From Rhodothermia bacterium (GTDB taxonomy: Bacteria; Bacteroidota; Rhodothermia; Rhodothermales; JAAAOL01): a stretch of DNA of 64,000 bases. Under the pieces are notes generated by a model. That model had not been told where the DNA came from. It was given only the letters and a program-made list of their open reading frames with translations, and searched no databases. Made by a program: the position numbers and the translations under genes. The first letter of the stretch is position 1, and each line of letters opens with the position of its first letter. Positions 44,907-53,957 of this stretch are shown here, in pieces. The DNA lies in assembly GCA_030428385.1 (NCBI GenBank), contig JAUIDY010000002.1:1-64000 (forward strand), written 5' to 3'.

Positions 44907-46376
44907 ATGATATCCCTGAACGCCCTCGCCCAACGCCTCGCCGACGCGGGATTGCTCATCGAGGGCCGCTTTGACAGCAACGATAGTTTGATCGCCCATC
45001 TGACGAATGACAGCCGGGCGGTCGGGCCAACGAGTCTGTTCGCCGCTATTCGCGGAGATCGGTTCGACGGCCACCTGTTCATTGACAAGGCTGTGCAATA
45101 CGGAGCGATCGCCATCCTGGTGGAGGCGGTGCCAGAGACCTTAACACAATCTGGCACCGCCTACCTCCAGGTTACCGACACGCGCGCCGCGTGGGCCGAA
45201 GCGGCGGCGCTGTTTTATGGCGATCCCTCCCATGAATTACAGACGGTGGGCATCACCGGCACCAACGGCAAATCAACCACGGCGTGGCTGGTCCATCACC
45301 TCACTACCACGCTCGGACAACACGCAGGACTGCTCGGAACGATAGCCTACCGCATTGGCGACCGCGAACTCGAAGCGACGCACACCACGCCCGACGCGCT
45401 GGACATCCAGCGGCTCTTTCGGGAGATGGTGGACGCAGGCTGCACCGCGTGTGTGATGGAAGTGTCGTCGCACGCGCTGGCGCAAGCACGGGTGCAGGGC
45501 ACGCGGTTCGATGTGGGCGTCTTTACCAATTTGACCCAGGATCACCTGGACTACCACGCCGACTTCGCCGCCTACCACGACGCCAAGAAGCGGCTCCTCG
45601 ACCATCTGCCCACCGACGCCATGGCGCTCTACAACGCCGACGATGACGCAGGCACAACGATGGTTGTCGACACCCGCGCCACGGTTCAATCCTACGGACT
45701 AAAAGCCGACGCCGACCTTCGGGCCGAAATCATCGCCAACGAACTAACGGGCTTACGGCTGCGCATCGACGGGCAGGAGCGGAGATTCCGGCTGGTGGGG
45801 CGCTTCAACGCCTACAACCTGCTGGCGGCGTATGGGGCCGGTCGCGCCCTCGGCTATGACGCCGACACGGTGCTGGACGCCCTCGCCGACGCGCCGCCCG
45901 TGCCGGGGCGCTTTGAGCAACAAACGTTTGCCGATGGAACGACGGTGATTGTGGATTACGCCCACACCCCCGACGCCCTCGAAAACGTACTGCTGACGAT
46001 CCGCGATACTATGCCGCCGGAGGCCACGCTGTGGTGCGTCTTCGGCTGCGGCGGCGACCGCGACCGCACCAAACGCCCGCTGATGGGCGCTATCGCCGAG
46101 CGCTACGCCGACCGCGTGATCGTCACGTCCGACAATCCCCGCACGGAAGCGCCCGACGCCATCTTGGCCGACATCCGCGCTGGTTTGCAACGCCCCGACG
46201 ACTCACTGTGGATCGTGGATCGGCACGCAGCGATTGAGACGGCAGCACGAGAAACAAGCCCCGGCGATGTGGTACTGATTGCGGGGAAAGGACACGAGAC
46301 ATACCAGATCATCGGCACCGAGAAACGACCGTTTGACGACCGCACGGTTGCGCGTGTAGCGTTTGCGCACCGATAG
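44907..46376 (+). CDS. murE: UDP-MurNAc-L-Ala-D-Glu:meso-diaminopimelate ligase
   Basis: A 489-aa Mur ligase adding the third stem-peptide residue. It has the ATP loop GITGTNGKSTTAWLVHH (about residue 119), HTTPDALDIQR, VMEVSSHALAQ and the substrate site DNPRTEAPD. The DNPRxE form marks meso-diaminopimelate as substrate, so the wall is of the mDAP type. No murF follows: mraY begins 26 bases later. Confidence 0.95.
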   Translation: MISLNALAQRLADAGLLIEGRFDSNDSLIAHLTNDSRAVGPTSLFAAIRGDRFDGHLFIDKAVQYGAIAILVEAVPETLTQSGTAYLQVTDTRAAWAEAAALFYGDPSHELQTVGITGTNGKSTTAWLVHHLTTTLGQHAGLLGTIAYRIGDRELEATHTTPDALDIQRLFREMVDAGCTACVMEVSSHALAQARVQGTRFDVGVFTNLTQDHLDYHADFAAYHDAKKRLLDHLPTDAMALYNADDDAGTTMVVDTRATVQSYGLKADADLRAEIIANELTGLRLRIDGQERRFRLVGRFNAYNLLAAYGAGRALGYDADTVLDALADAPPVPGRFEQQTFADGTTVIVDYAHTPDALENVLLTIRDTMPPEATLWCVFGCGGDRDRTKRPLMGAIAERYADRVIVTSDNPRTEAPDAILADIRAGLQRPDDSLWIVDRHAAIETAARETSPGDVVLIAGKGHETYQIIGTEKRPFDDRTVARVAFAHR

Positions 46377-46402
46377 ACCCGCCCTCCCACCGACCCGCCA
46401 TT

Positions 46403-47560
46403 ATGCTTTATTACCTGCTACAGTACATCGAAGCAGAATATGCCCCGCCTGGTTTTCAGGTGTTCCAGTTTATCACCGTCCGGGCGGCGCTGGCTGCGAT
46501 TACGGCGCTCGTGATTGCCCTGTTTGTGGGGCGGCGCATCATCAACTGGCTGAGCCGCCAGCAGATGGGCGAGACGGTGCGGTCGGGCGAAGATGCCGGG
46601 GCCGTAGACCACGCGCACAAAGCAGGCACGCCCACGATGGGTGGTATCATCATCCTCTGCTCGATCCTAGGGGCCACGCTGCTGTGGGGCGCGCTCGCCG
46701 AGGTGTACGTCTGGCTGGTGGTGCTAGCGACGGCATGGATGGGGGCGTTTGGCTTCGCCGACGATTACATCAAGGTGGTCAAAAAAGACAAGCGCGGGCT
46801 GGCTCCCCGCGTAAAGATTGTCGGGCAGGTCGGGCTCGGTCTTATCGTCGGTGCGGTGCTCTATTTCCATCCCGCCTTCGCCGAGTTCAACACCCTCACC
46901 TACGTCCCGTTTATCAAAGACGAGGTGTTCGATTACTACTTCTGGCGTGACTGGGTGGGCGGTGCGAATCTGGGCTGGCTGGTGTACATCCCCGTCGTCA
47001 TTTTTATGGTGACGGCGACCTCGAATGCCGCCAACCTCACCGACGGACTCGATGGGCTGCTGGCGGGCGTCACCGCGTTTATCGCCCTCGGGCTGGTGGC
47101 GCTGGTCTACATCGCCGGTAACGCCATACTCGCCGACTACTTCAACGAGATGTTTCTGCCGGGCGCGGGTGAACTGACCATTTTTGCTGCATCGATGGCG
47201 GCGGCATGCCTCGGATTCCTCTGGTACAACGGCTATCCCGCCACCGTTTTTATGGGCGACACCGGGTCGCTGGCGCTGGGATCGGCCGTGGCGGTGGTGC
47301 TGCTGATGATTCGCAAGGAGTTGCTGCTGCCGCTGCTCGCGTTCATCTACTTCACCGAAACCGTCTCGGTCATCATCCAGACCAGTTATTTCAAATACAC
47401 CAAACGCAAATACGGCGAAGGGCGGCGCGTTTTTCGGATGGCCCCGATCCACCACCACTTTGAAGCCAAGGGCACCCACGAAGCCAAAATCGCCGTGCGC
47501 TTCTGGATCATCACCGCCGTGACGGTTATCGCCACGCTGGTGGTGCTGCGTCTGCGGTGA
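46403..47560 (+). CDS. mraY: phospho-MurNAc-pentapeptide transferase (lipid I synthesis)
   Basis: A 385-aa integral membrane enzyme moving phospho-MurNAc-pentapeptide to undecaprenyl phosphate. About ten helices are present, with the conserved cytoplasmic motifs HKAGTPTMGG, FADDYIKVVKKDKRGL, NAANLTDGLDGL, NGYPATVFMGDTGSLALG and RMAPIHHHFEAKG. Length is at the upper end of the family, owing to a longer periplasmic loop after residue 150. An arm repeat separates it from murD. Confidence 0.96.
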   Translation: MLYYLLQYIEAEYAPPGFQVFQFITVRAALAAITALVIALFVGRRIINWLSRQQMGETVRSGEDAGAVDHAHKAGTPTMGGIIILCSILGATLLWGALAEVYVWLVVLATAWMGAFGFADDYIKVVKKDKRGLAPRVKIVGQVGLGLIVGAVLYFHPAFAEFNTLTYVPFIKDEVFDYYFWRDWVGGANLGWLVYIPVVIFMVTATSNAANLTDGLDGLLAGVTAFIALGLVALVYIAGNAILADYFNEMFLPGAGELTIFAASMAAACLGFLWYNGYPATVFMGDTGSLALGSAVAVVLLMIRKELLLPLLAFIYFTETVSVIIQTSYFKYTKRKYGEGRRVFRMAPIHHHFEAKGTHEAKIAVRFWIITAVTVIATLVVLRLR

Positions 47561-47563
47561 GTG

Positions 47564-47640
47564 TTGGAGTGTGGGGATGAAAGGGTGTGGGAGAGTGGGC
47601 GTGATGGTGAATGAGTAGAAACTCCCAAACACCCACACAA
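47564..47640. repeat. purine-rich/pyrimidine-rich arm repeat, copy 3
   Basis: A G-rich run of GTGTGGGGATGAAAGGGTG followed by AGAGTGGGCGTG, then ACTCCCAAACACCCACAC on the right. The right arm is nearly that of the copies at 16650 and 24423. It sits between mraY and murD without interrupting either gene. Confidence 0.65.
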
Positions 47641-47676
47641 ATCTTCCTGCGCTAGAAAAAGCGAAAACGACACGGA

Positions 47677-49041
47677 ATGACACCAACGGATATACAAGGA
47701 AAAAACGTCACCGTTATCGGCGGGGCGCGGAGTGGGCTGGCGGCGGCCAAGCTGCTGAAGCGCCACGGCGCGTCGGTCTTCTTGACCGAGCAGAAGGCCG
47801 CGACCGAGGGCATGACCGCTGAGCTAGACGCGGCAGGCATCGGCTACGAGTTTGGCGGACACACCATTCGGGCGCTAGAGGCTGATTTTTTAGTCGTCAG
47901 TCCGGGCGTGCCCTCTACGGTGAACATCATCGTGCAGGCCGAGCGGCAGAAGCTGCCGGTGTACTCCGAGATCGAGGTGGCCTCGTGGTTTTGCCACGCA
48001 CCCATCGTTGCCATCACGGGCTCGAACGGGAAAACGACCACGACAAGCCTGCTGGGGCATCTGTTTCGGCAGTCGGGCCGCGAGACGGTGGTGGCGGGCA
48101 ACATCGGCTACCCGTTCGCCGACTACGTGGACGAACTGAGCGACGACGCGGTGGTGGTGCTGGAGGTGTCGAGCTTTCAACTGGATCACATCGCCACGTT
48201 TCGGCCCACGGTGAGCGTGCTGCTCAACATCACGCCCGACCACCTGGACCGCTACAACTACGACTTTAACGAATACGCGCAAAGCAAATTCCGCATTTTC
48301 AAAAACCAGCGCGGCGACGACGTGCTGGTCTACAACCACGACGACGACCTGGTGCGCGACTACGTGCGCTGGGCCCAAACCCGGCGCGATCTACAGGCGC
48401 TGGGCTTTAGCCTGAACGAAGAACTGGAAACGGGTGCCTTTGTCCGCGACGGGGCGCTGGTGCTACGCTTAACCCAAGACGAGGAGGTCCTCATGCAAGC
48501 AGAACAGCTCGCCTTGCGCGGGCGGCATAATCTGTACAACTCGCTGGCAGCCGCCGTGGCGGCACGCATCATGGAGATCAGCAGCGATGTCGTACGCGAG
48601 AGCTTGACGAGCTTTCAGGGGGTTCCTCACCGCCTGGAACTTGTCCGAACACACCACGGCGTCCGCTACATCAACGACTCCAAGGCGACCAACGTGAACG
48701 CCGTCTGGTACGCACTCGAAAGCTTCAACGAGCCACTGGTGCTCATCGCTGGAGGCCGCGACAAAGGCAACGACTACGCCTCGCTGAAGCCGCTGGTCGA
48801 GGAGAAGGTCCACACGCTCATCGCCCTCGGCGAAAGCGCCGACAAGGTGCTGCGCGAACTGGGGCCGCTGACGAAGCAGCAGTTTCATGCGGACACGATG
48901 GAAGACGCCATCCGCTTCGCCCACCTCTTCGCCGAACCCGGCGATGCGGTGCTGCTGAGCCCGGCGTGCTCGTCCTTCGACATGTTCAAGAACTACGAAG
49001 ACCGGGGCGATGTCTTCCGGCGGCTAGTGATGAGTTTGTGA
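47677..49041 (+). CDS. murD: UDP-MurNAc-L-alanine:D-glutamate ligase
   Basis: A 454-aa Mur ligase adding D-Glu to UDP-MurNAc-L-Ala. It has an N-terminal Rossmann start (VTVIGGARSGLAAAKLLKRHG), the ATP loop ITGSNGKTTTTSLLGHLF, LEVSSFQLDH, PDHLDRYNY, and the C-terminal GVRYINDSKATNVNA and IAGGRDKGNDY signatures. SPACSSFDMFKNYEDRGDVF closes the protein in the expected way. The gene begins after the arm repeat. Confidence 0.96.
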   Translation: MTPTDIQGKNVTVIGGARSGLAAAKLLKRHGASVFLTEQKAATEGMTAELDAAGIGYEFGGHTIRALEADFLVVSPGVPSTVNIIVQAERQKLPVYSEIEVASWFCHAPIVAITGSNGKTTTTSLLGHLFRQSGRETVVAGNIGYPFADYVDELSDDAVVVLEVSSFQLDHIATFRPTVSVLLNITPDHLDRYNYDFNEYAQSKFRIFKNQRGDDVLVYNHDDDLVRDYVRWAQTRRDLQALGFSLNEELETGAFVRDGALVLRLTQDEEVLMQAEQLALRGRHNLYNSLAAAVAARIMEISSDVVRESLTSFQGVPHRLELVRTHHGVRYINDSKATNVNAVWYALESFNEPLVLIAGGRDKGNDYASLKPLVEEKVHTLIALGESADKVLRELGPLTKQQFHADTMEDAIRFAHLFAEPGDAVLLSPACSSFDMFKNYEDRGDVFRRLVMSL

Positions 49042-49043
49042 GG

Positions 49044-49207
49044 GGTCATCTACAGGCGGTGCCTGTGTCATTAGCCCTTCGGGCGTCATTTCGCCCCTTT
49101 GGGACGGTCATTGGTTGAGATTCCATGCTTGAGATGAATCAGTGACGCGGACACAGTCCGCAAATGACGTGGGCAACGCCCATCAATGACATGAAGTACC
49201 TGACATG
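49044..49207. repeat. GTCATT/AATGAC hairpin-cassette repeat, locus 2
   Basis: Left half: GTCAT-type units joined to ACAGGCGGTGCCTGT, GCCCTTCGGGC and GCCCCTTTGGG hairpins. Right half: GTGAC/AATGAC units joined to GCGGACACAGTCCGC and TGGGCAACGCCCA hairpins. The two halves face each other, so the block is one large imperfect palindrome of small hairpins, between murD and ftsW. Confidence 0.8.
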
Positions 49208-49220
49208 AAACAGAAGTATC

Positions 49221-50378
49221 ATGCCAACGGCGACGATCAATAAGAAATACAGCTTCCTGCCCGCCGACAAACCCATCGCCATCGCGGTGCTGGTGTTGGC
49301 GGTGGCAGGGATTGTGGCGGTGTACAGTGCCGTGGCGTTCCTCGCCGAGACCAAAGGCGGCGGTGCCCCGGAGCGGTACCTGCTGAAGCACCTGCTGCGC
49401 CTCGGCCTGGGGCTGGGGGCGGCGCTGGCGTTTAGCTTCCTTGACTACCGCAAGCTGGCGCGGTTTAGCCAACTCGCGCTGGTTGTTTCCATCGCGCTGC
49501 TCGTGCTGGTGCAGGTACTCGGCTCGGCGCAAGGCGGGGCCGTACGGTGGCTGTCCATCGGCGGCTTCGGGTTCCAACCGTCCGACATCGCCAAGGTGGC
49601 GCTGGTGCTGTATGTGGGCGTGCTGCTTGCCAAAAAGCAGGCGTACATCAAAAGCTTTGGCCGCGCCTTCGCGCCGCTGTTCTTCTGGATTCTGCTGACG
49701 GTGGGACTTATCGGCATCGAAGACCTGTCCACCGCCGCGCTGGTTCTGCTCACTGTCGGGCTGATGTGCTTCATTGGGCGGGTGAGCGTGGCGCACCTGA
49801 GCGGGTTGGTGGTGCTGTGCCTGATCGCAGGCTCGGTGCTGTTGGCCCTTTCTCCGAACCGGGCCGCCCGCGTGGAAGCGTACCTCGGCACCAAAATTTT
49901 CCCGCATACCGACTCGACGCAGGTGTTCAGCGCGCAGGGCGAAGGCTATCAGGCCGAGCAGGCGCGCATCGCGTTTGCCATCGGGGGTTTGTCCGGCGTG
50001 GGGCCGGGAAAAAGCACCCAACGCGACTTCCTTCCTGCGCCGTACAACGATTTTATCTTCGCCATCGTGGCCGAAGAATACGGCATCCTCGGCGCGTTGC
50101 TCTTGCTGGGGCTGTTTATGGTGATTCTCTTTCGCGGATTTCTGCGCATCGCTCGCCACGCCCCGGATCCGCTGGGGCTGTTTCTGGGCGTCGGCTGCAC
50201 GACAATGATTGCGCTGTATGCGTTTATCCACGCCGGGGTGGCCTGCGGGCTGCTGCCCGTCACCGGGTTACCGATGCCGCTGGTTTCGTACGGCGGAACG
50301 TCGATTGTGGCGACGGGCGTGCTGGTGGGTATCCTGCTGAATATCTCGCGGACGGTGGGGCATGGAAAAACAACGTGA
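49221..50378 (+). CDS. ftsW: septal peptidoglycan glycosyltransferase FtsW (SEDS family)
   Basis: A 385-aa polytopic protein with about ten helices. It shows the SEDS pattern: AVYSAVAFLAE, RWLSIGGFGFQPSDIAK, DLSTAALVLLTVGLMCF, and the loop GLSGVGPGKSTQRDFLPAPYNDFIFAIVAEE, which holds the catalytic Asp region, followed by TGLPMPLVSYGGTSIVATG. It polymerises lipid II with FtsI. Start and end are flanked by hairpin-cassette repeats. Confidence 0.95.
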   Translation: MPTATINKKYSFLPADKPIAIAVLVLAVAGIVAVYSAVAFLAETKGGGAPERYLLKHLLRLGLGLGAALAFSFLDYRKLARFSQLALVVSIALLVLVQVLGSAQGGAVRWLSIGGFGFQPSDIAKVALVLYVGVLLAKKQAYIKSFGRAFAPLFFWILLTVGLIGIEDLSTAALVLLTVGLMCFIGRVSVAHLSGLVVLCLIAGSVLLALSPNRAARVEAYLGTKIFPHTDSTQVFSAQGEGYQAEQARIAFAIGGLSGVGPGKSTQRDFLPAPYNDFIFAIVAEEYGILGALLLLGLFMVILFRGFLRIARHAPDPLGLFLGVGCTTMIALYAFIHAGVACGLLPVTGLPMPLVSYGGTSIVATGVLVGILLNISRTVGHGKTT

Positions 50379-50428
50379 GGCGATATGGAAAACGTGGTGA
50401 TGACTGAAGTGTCTGATGGAAGAGAACA

Positions 50429-50570
50429 GTCATTTGCCTTTCGGGCGACATTTGCTTCGCGTCATTTAGCCCGTGCGGGCTGTCATGATTTTGACTTCAA
50501 CGATTGAGGGAAATCAATGACGCGAGCGAAGCTCGCAAATGACACGAAGTCAATGACCACAAAATGACAT
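50429..50570. repeat. GTCATT/AATGAC hairpin-cassette repeat, locus 3
   Basis: GTCATT/GACATT/GTCATT units are joined to GCCTTTCGGGC, GCTTCGC and AGCCCGTGCGGGCT. After a short centre come AATGAC units joined to GCGAGCGAAGCTCGC. The two opposed halves repeat the design of the block before ftsW, with different stems. Confidence 0.8.
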
Positions 50571-50577
50571 CAATCAC

Positions 50578-51693
50578 ATGACCATACAACGCGCCCCACG
50601 AATCCTCATAGCCGGTGGCGGTACCGGCGGCCACGTCTACCCCGCCATCGCCATCGCCGACGCCATCCGCTCCCTGGAGCCGGATGCTGCCATCGAGTTT
50701 GCCGGAACGCAAGACCACATCGAATGGGAAGCCGTGCCCAAAGCAGGCTACGCCATCCATCCCATCACCGTCACGGGCTTTTACCGCGAGCTGTCCATGC
50801 GGACGCTGGCGTTTCCGTTTAAACTGCTCAAAGGTTTTCTGCAAAGCTGGAGCCTCGTGGACGACTTCGACGCCGACATTGCCGTCGGCACGGGCGGCTA
50901 CGTTTCGGGGCCCGTGCTGTATGCGGCGAGCCTGCGCGGACGACCCATCGTCATTCAGGAGCAGAACGCCTACGCGGGCGTGACGAACCGGATGCTGGCG
51001 AAGCGGGCGGCGCAGATTCACCTCGCCTTCCCCGAAGCCAAGCAGGCGTTTCCCGCCGACAAATGCCATCTGAGCGGCAACCCGACGCGCAAGATTTTGC
51101 AAGACGTGGACCAGGTCGCTGCACGGGCGTTTTTCGAGCTTCCCGACGAGGCCGCGCTGTTGTTTGTGTTTGGTGGTTCGCTCGGAAGTCAGGCGATCAA
51201 CGAAGCGATGCAGCAACACCTCGACGCGCTGCTCGCCGACGAAAACACCTACGTCCTCTGGCAGACGGGCGCGCGCTATTTCGAGCGCTTAAACGACATC
51301 GTGCCAAAGCATCCGCGCCTGCGGCTGCGCAAATACATCGACCGGATGGACTACGCCTACGCCGCCAGCAACCTCGTGCTGTGCCGGTCCGGGGCCATCG
51401 CGTGTAGCGAACTGATGGTGACCGGGACGCCTTCAGTGCTCGTGCCCTCGCCCAACGTGGCGGAGGATCACCAGACCAAAAACGCGCTGAGCATGGTGAA
51501 CGCCGGAGCCGCCACGCTTTTGCCCGAAAAAGAATTACACGACGGGCTGGCAACCACGGCGCTCGACCTACTCGCCGACGCTGACAGACGCGCCGCCATG
51601 GCGGCAGCGGCAACAAAAATGGCTAAACCAACCGCAGCGGAAGACATCGCCCGGGCGGTGCTGAGACTTGCAAAAAAACGAGGCGAAGGATGA
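50578..51693 (+). CDS. murG: UDP-GlcNAc:lipid I transferase (lipid II synthesis)
   Basis: A 371-aa membrane-associated glycosyltransferase. The first Gly-rich loop IAGGGTGGHVYPAIAIADA, GGYVSGPVLYA, IQEQNAYAGVTNRMLAKRA, FVFGGSLGSQAIN and VLCRSGAIACSELM with PSVLVPSPNVAEDHQTKNA are all MurG signatures. It finishes lipid II at the inner face of the membrane. murC overlaps its stop by ATGA, showing coupled translation. Confidence 0.96.
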   Translation: MTIQRAPRILIAGGGTGGHVYPAIAIADAIRSLEPDAAIEFAGTQDHIEWEAVPKAGYAIHPITVTGFYRELSMRTLAFPFKLLKGFLQSWSLVDDFDADIAVGTGGYVSGPVLYAASLRGRPIVIQEQNAYAGVTNRMLAKRAAQIHLAFPEAKQAFPADKCHLSGNPTRKILQDVDQVAARAFFELPDEAALLFVFGGSLGSQAINEAMQQHLDALLADENTYVLWQTGARYFERLNDIVPKHPRLRLRKYIDRMDYAYAASNLVLCRSGAIACSELMVTGTPSVLVPSPNVAEDHQTKNALSMVNAGAATLLPEKELHDGLATTALDLLADADRRAAMAAAATKMAKPTAAEDIARAVLRLAKKRGEG

Positions 51694-53105
51694 AAGCAGA
51701 CGAACAACGACGACGCCAACCCTCGCTGGGGCGCATCCGGCGGGTGCATATGGTCGGCATCGGCGGCATCGGCATGAGTTCGATTGCCGAGGTGCTGTTG
51801 ACGCGTGGCTACCGCGTGACGGGCTCAGACCTCAAAAAAAGCGAAGTTACCGACCGCCTCGAAGAACTGGGCGCGACGATATACGAAGGCCACGCCGCCG
51901 ATCAGATCGGCGACGCCGACGTGGTGGTGCATTCGTCGGCGGTGAAGCCGGACAACAACCCGGAGACCGCCGAAGCCGTGCGCCGACACATTCCGCTGAT
52001 CCGCCGCTCGGAGATGCTGGGCGAGTTGATGCGGATGAAATTCGGCGTGGGCGTAGCCGGGACGCACGGGAAAACCACCACAACCTCGATGACGGGGCTG
52101 GTAGTGGCCAAAGGCGGTTTCGATCCAACCATCATCGTCGGCGGCAAGGTAAGCGTGTTTGGCTCCAACGCCGTCGCAGGCGAAGGCGACATCATCATCA
52201 TCGAGGCCGACGAGTACGACCGGACGTTTCTCAAGCTGACGCCGTCGCTGGCGGTCATCACCAACATCGAAGCTGACCACCTCGACATCTACGAAGACCT
52301 CGACGACATCAAACGCGCCTTCCTCCAGTTCGCCAACTCGGTGCCGTTTTTCGGGGCCGCCATTGTGTGTCTGGACGACCCGGCGGTGCAAGAGATCGTC
52401 GACCGAATCGACCGGCGGATTTTAACCTACGGGCTGGCGCGGCAGGCGCGGCTGCGGGCGGTGAACCTGCACCACGAAGGGCTAGTCACGCATTTCGACG
52501 TGCTGTTTGACGACGAAAAGCTGGGCACCATCGCGCTGCAAGCGCCGGGCAAACACAACATCCGCAATGCGCTTGCGGCGGTGGGCGTGGGGCTCGAACT
52601 CGACATTGATTTTGAATACATCGCGGCGGGGCTGGGCAGTTTTACCGGCGTGCACCGGCGCTTCGAGAAAGTAGGCGAAGCCAACGGCGTGCTGCTGCTG
52701 GACGACTACGCCCACCACCCGACGGAATTGGTGGCGACGTTGGAGGCAGCGGGGCAAGGTTTTCCGAATCGACGGATTGTGGCGGTGTTTCAGCCGCATC
52801 TGTACTCCCGCACCCGCGACTTCCTCGACGACTTCGCCCGCGCGTTTTTTAACGCCGATGTGCTGGTGCTGACCGACATCTACGGCGCGCGCGAGCAACC
52901 CATTGAACGCATCACCGGACAGGCGCTGGCCGACCTCGCGGCCCGGCGGGGCCACCGCGATGTGCGCTACGTGGCGGACAAAAAAGCGTTGCCGGACACG
53001 CTCGCTGAGCTCGTCGAACCCGGCGATGTGGTGATCACGCTCGGCGCAGGCGACATCTACCGCTACGGGCGGCCATTGCTAGAAATGTTGAAACGTGAAA
53101 CGTAA
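51690..53105 (+). CDS. murC: UDP-MurNAc:L-alanine ligase
   Basis: A 471-aa Mur ligase, first amino-acid step of the stem peptide. It shows VHMVGIGGIGMSSIAEVLL, SSAVKPDNNPE, the ATP loop GVAGTHGKTTTTSMTGL, EADEYDRTFLKL and LLLDDYAHHPTELVATLEA. The last four residues (KRET) and the stop codon come from the left arm of a dispersed palindromic repeat, so the native C-terminus may once have been different. ftsQ follows after the repeat. Confidence 0.96.
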   Translation: MKADEQRRRQPSLGRIRRVHMVGIGGIGMSSIAEVLLTRGYRVTGSDLKKSEVTDRLEELGATIYEGHAADQIGDADVVVHSSAVKPDNNPETAEAVRRHIPLIRRSEMLGELMRMKFGVGVAGTHGKTTTTSMTGLVVAKGGFDPTIIVGGKVSVFGSNAVAGEGDIIIIEADEYDRTFLKLTPSLAVITNIEADHLDIYEDLDDIKRAFLQFANSVPFFGAAIVCLDDPAVQEIVDRIDRRILTYGLARQARLRAVNLHHEGLVTHFDVLFDDEKLGTIALQAPGKHNIRNALAAVGVGLELDIDFEYIAAGLGSFTGVHRRFEKVGEANGVLLLDDYAHHPTELVATLEAAGQGFPNRRIVAVFQPHLYSRTRDFLDDFARAFFNADVLVLTDIYGAREQPIERITGQALADLAARRGHRDVRYVADKKALPDTLAELVEPGDVVITLGAGDIYRYGRPLLEMLKRET

Positions 53106-53168
53106 AACGTGAGGGTGCCGAGCGCCATCGCGGCAGTGAAGTTCACGTTTCACGCCTCACGTTTCATT
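53095..53168. repeat. 18-bp palindromic intergenic repeat, copy 2
   Basis: The arm GTGAAACGTAAAACGTGA (53095-53112) is identical to that at 4414-4431. The next bases GGGTGCC(G)AGC and the GTTCACGTTT...CACGTTTCA right arm also match the first copy read on its other strand. It covers the murC stop codon and ends shortly before the ftsQ start. Confidence 0.85.
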
Positions 53169-53176
53169 CCCAACCC

Positions 53177-53941
53177 ATGACGAAGAAAAAAACAACCCAG
53201 CAGAGACTAGCAAAGAAAGCGCTTCCGGTGTTGGTTGTTGCCGTGCTGCTGATGGTGCTGGCGGTAGTTGGCTGGCGCTGGATGGCAGGTGTGACGGTGG
53301 ACGCGGTGGAAGTTGTTGGTGCTCGCCATGCCGAAGCCGATTCGCTGGTGGTACTGGCAAGCGTCACGCCCGGTGACACGCTGATGCGTGTTGATCCCGC
53401 GCTGGTGACCGACCGCGTAGTGCGGCATCCGTGGGTGCAGGCTGCCACCGTGCGTCGCCTGCCAACCGGTACCGTGCAGGTGCGCGTCCAGGAGCGGCAA
53501 CCCGTGGCGCTGACACTTGACCGGCAGGGCCGCCCGGCGTTTTACCTCGACGCCGACGGTTTTATGATGCCGCCAACGCCCGGTGCAGGCTACGACGTGC
53601 CGTTGCTGCGGGGCGTGCGTGGTGCCTACCACCCGGTGACGCCGCTGGCCGATTCGCTGATGCGCGAAGTCCTTGCCGACCTCGCTGCCGCCGATCCCGA
53701 AGCCAACCGTTTGTTGACGGAGCTGGCGTTTGAGAACGGCGACGTGTGGGGCTACGCCGTCGCGCCGAGCGGCACCGTCCGCATTCGGCTGGGCCACGGC
53801 AACCTCGACGAAAAACTCGAACGCCTGCATGCCTTTTGGCGGCAGGCGGTGCTTCCTCAACCCGAAAAAAGCTTCCAGGTAATTGATCTCCGTTTTGCAG
53901 GCCAAGTCGTGACACGGGAGACGAACAACTCGTCTTCCTGA
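53177..53941 (+). CDS. ftsQ: cell division protein FtsQ/DivIB
   Basis: A 254-aa bitopic divisome protein. A short basic cytoplasmic tail and one helix (PVLVVAVLLMVLAVVGWRWM) lead into a POTRA domain (VDAVEVVGARHAEADSLVVL, LVTDRVVRHPWVQAATVRRL, VQVRVQERQPVAL) and the FtsQ domain. The POTRA pattern of V-E-V-x-G is clear. It overlaps the repeat end and is 17 bases from ftsA. Sequence beyond POTRA is weakly conserved, as normal for the family. Confidence 0.9.
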   Translation: MTKKKTTQQRLAKKALPVLVVAVLLMVLAVVGWRWMAGVTVDAVEVVGARHAEADSLVVLASVTPGDTLMRVDPALVTDRVVRHPWVQAATVRRLPTGTVQVRVQERQPVALTLDRQGRPAFYLDADGFMMPPTPGAGYDVPLLRGVRGAYHPVTPLADSLMREVLADLAAADPEANRLLTELAFENGDVWGYAVAPSGTVRIRLGHGNLDEKLERLHAFWRQAVLPQPEKSFQVIDLRFAGQVVTRETNNSSS

Positions 53942-53957
53942 CCCACTCAATAAACAC

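Noticed and set aside
46724-47686. A 320-codon antisense frame over mraY
   Set aside because: Same shadow pattern (His/Asp/Gly-rich); mraY is certain.
49086-50231. A 381-codon antisense frame over ftsW
   Set aside because: The translated protein is a Gln/His/Arg-rich mirror of FtsW codons and starts inside a repeat block.
49044-50570. CRISPR-like array in the dcw cluster because of repeated GTCATT/AATGAC units
   Set aside because: Units are only 6 bases, spacing is irregular and the spacers are hairpins, not unique spacers.
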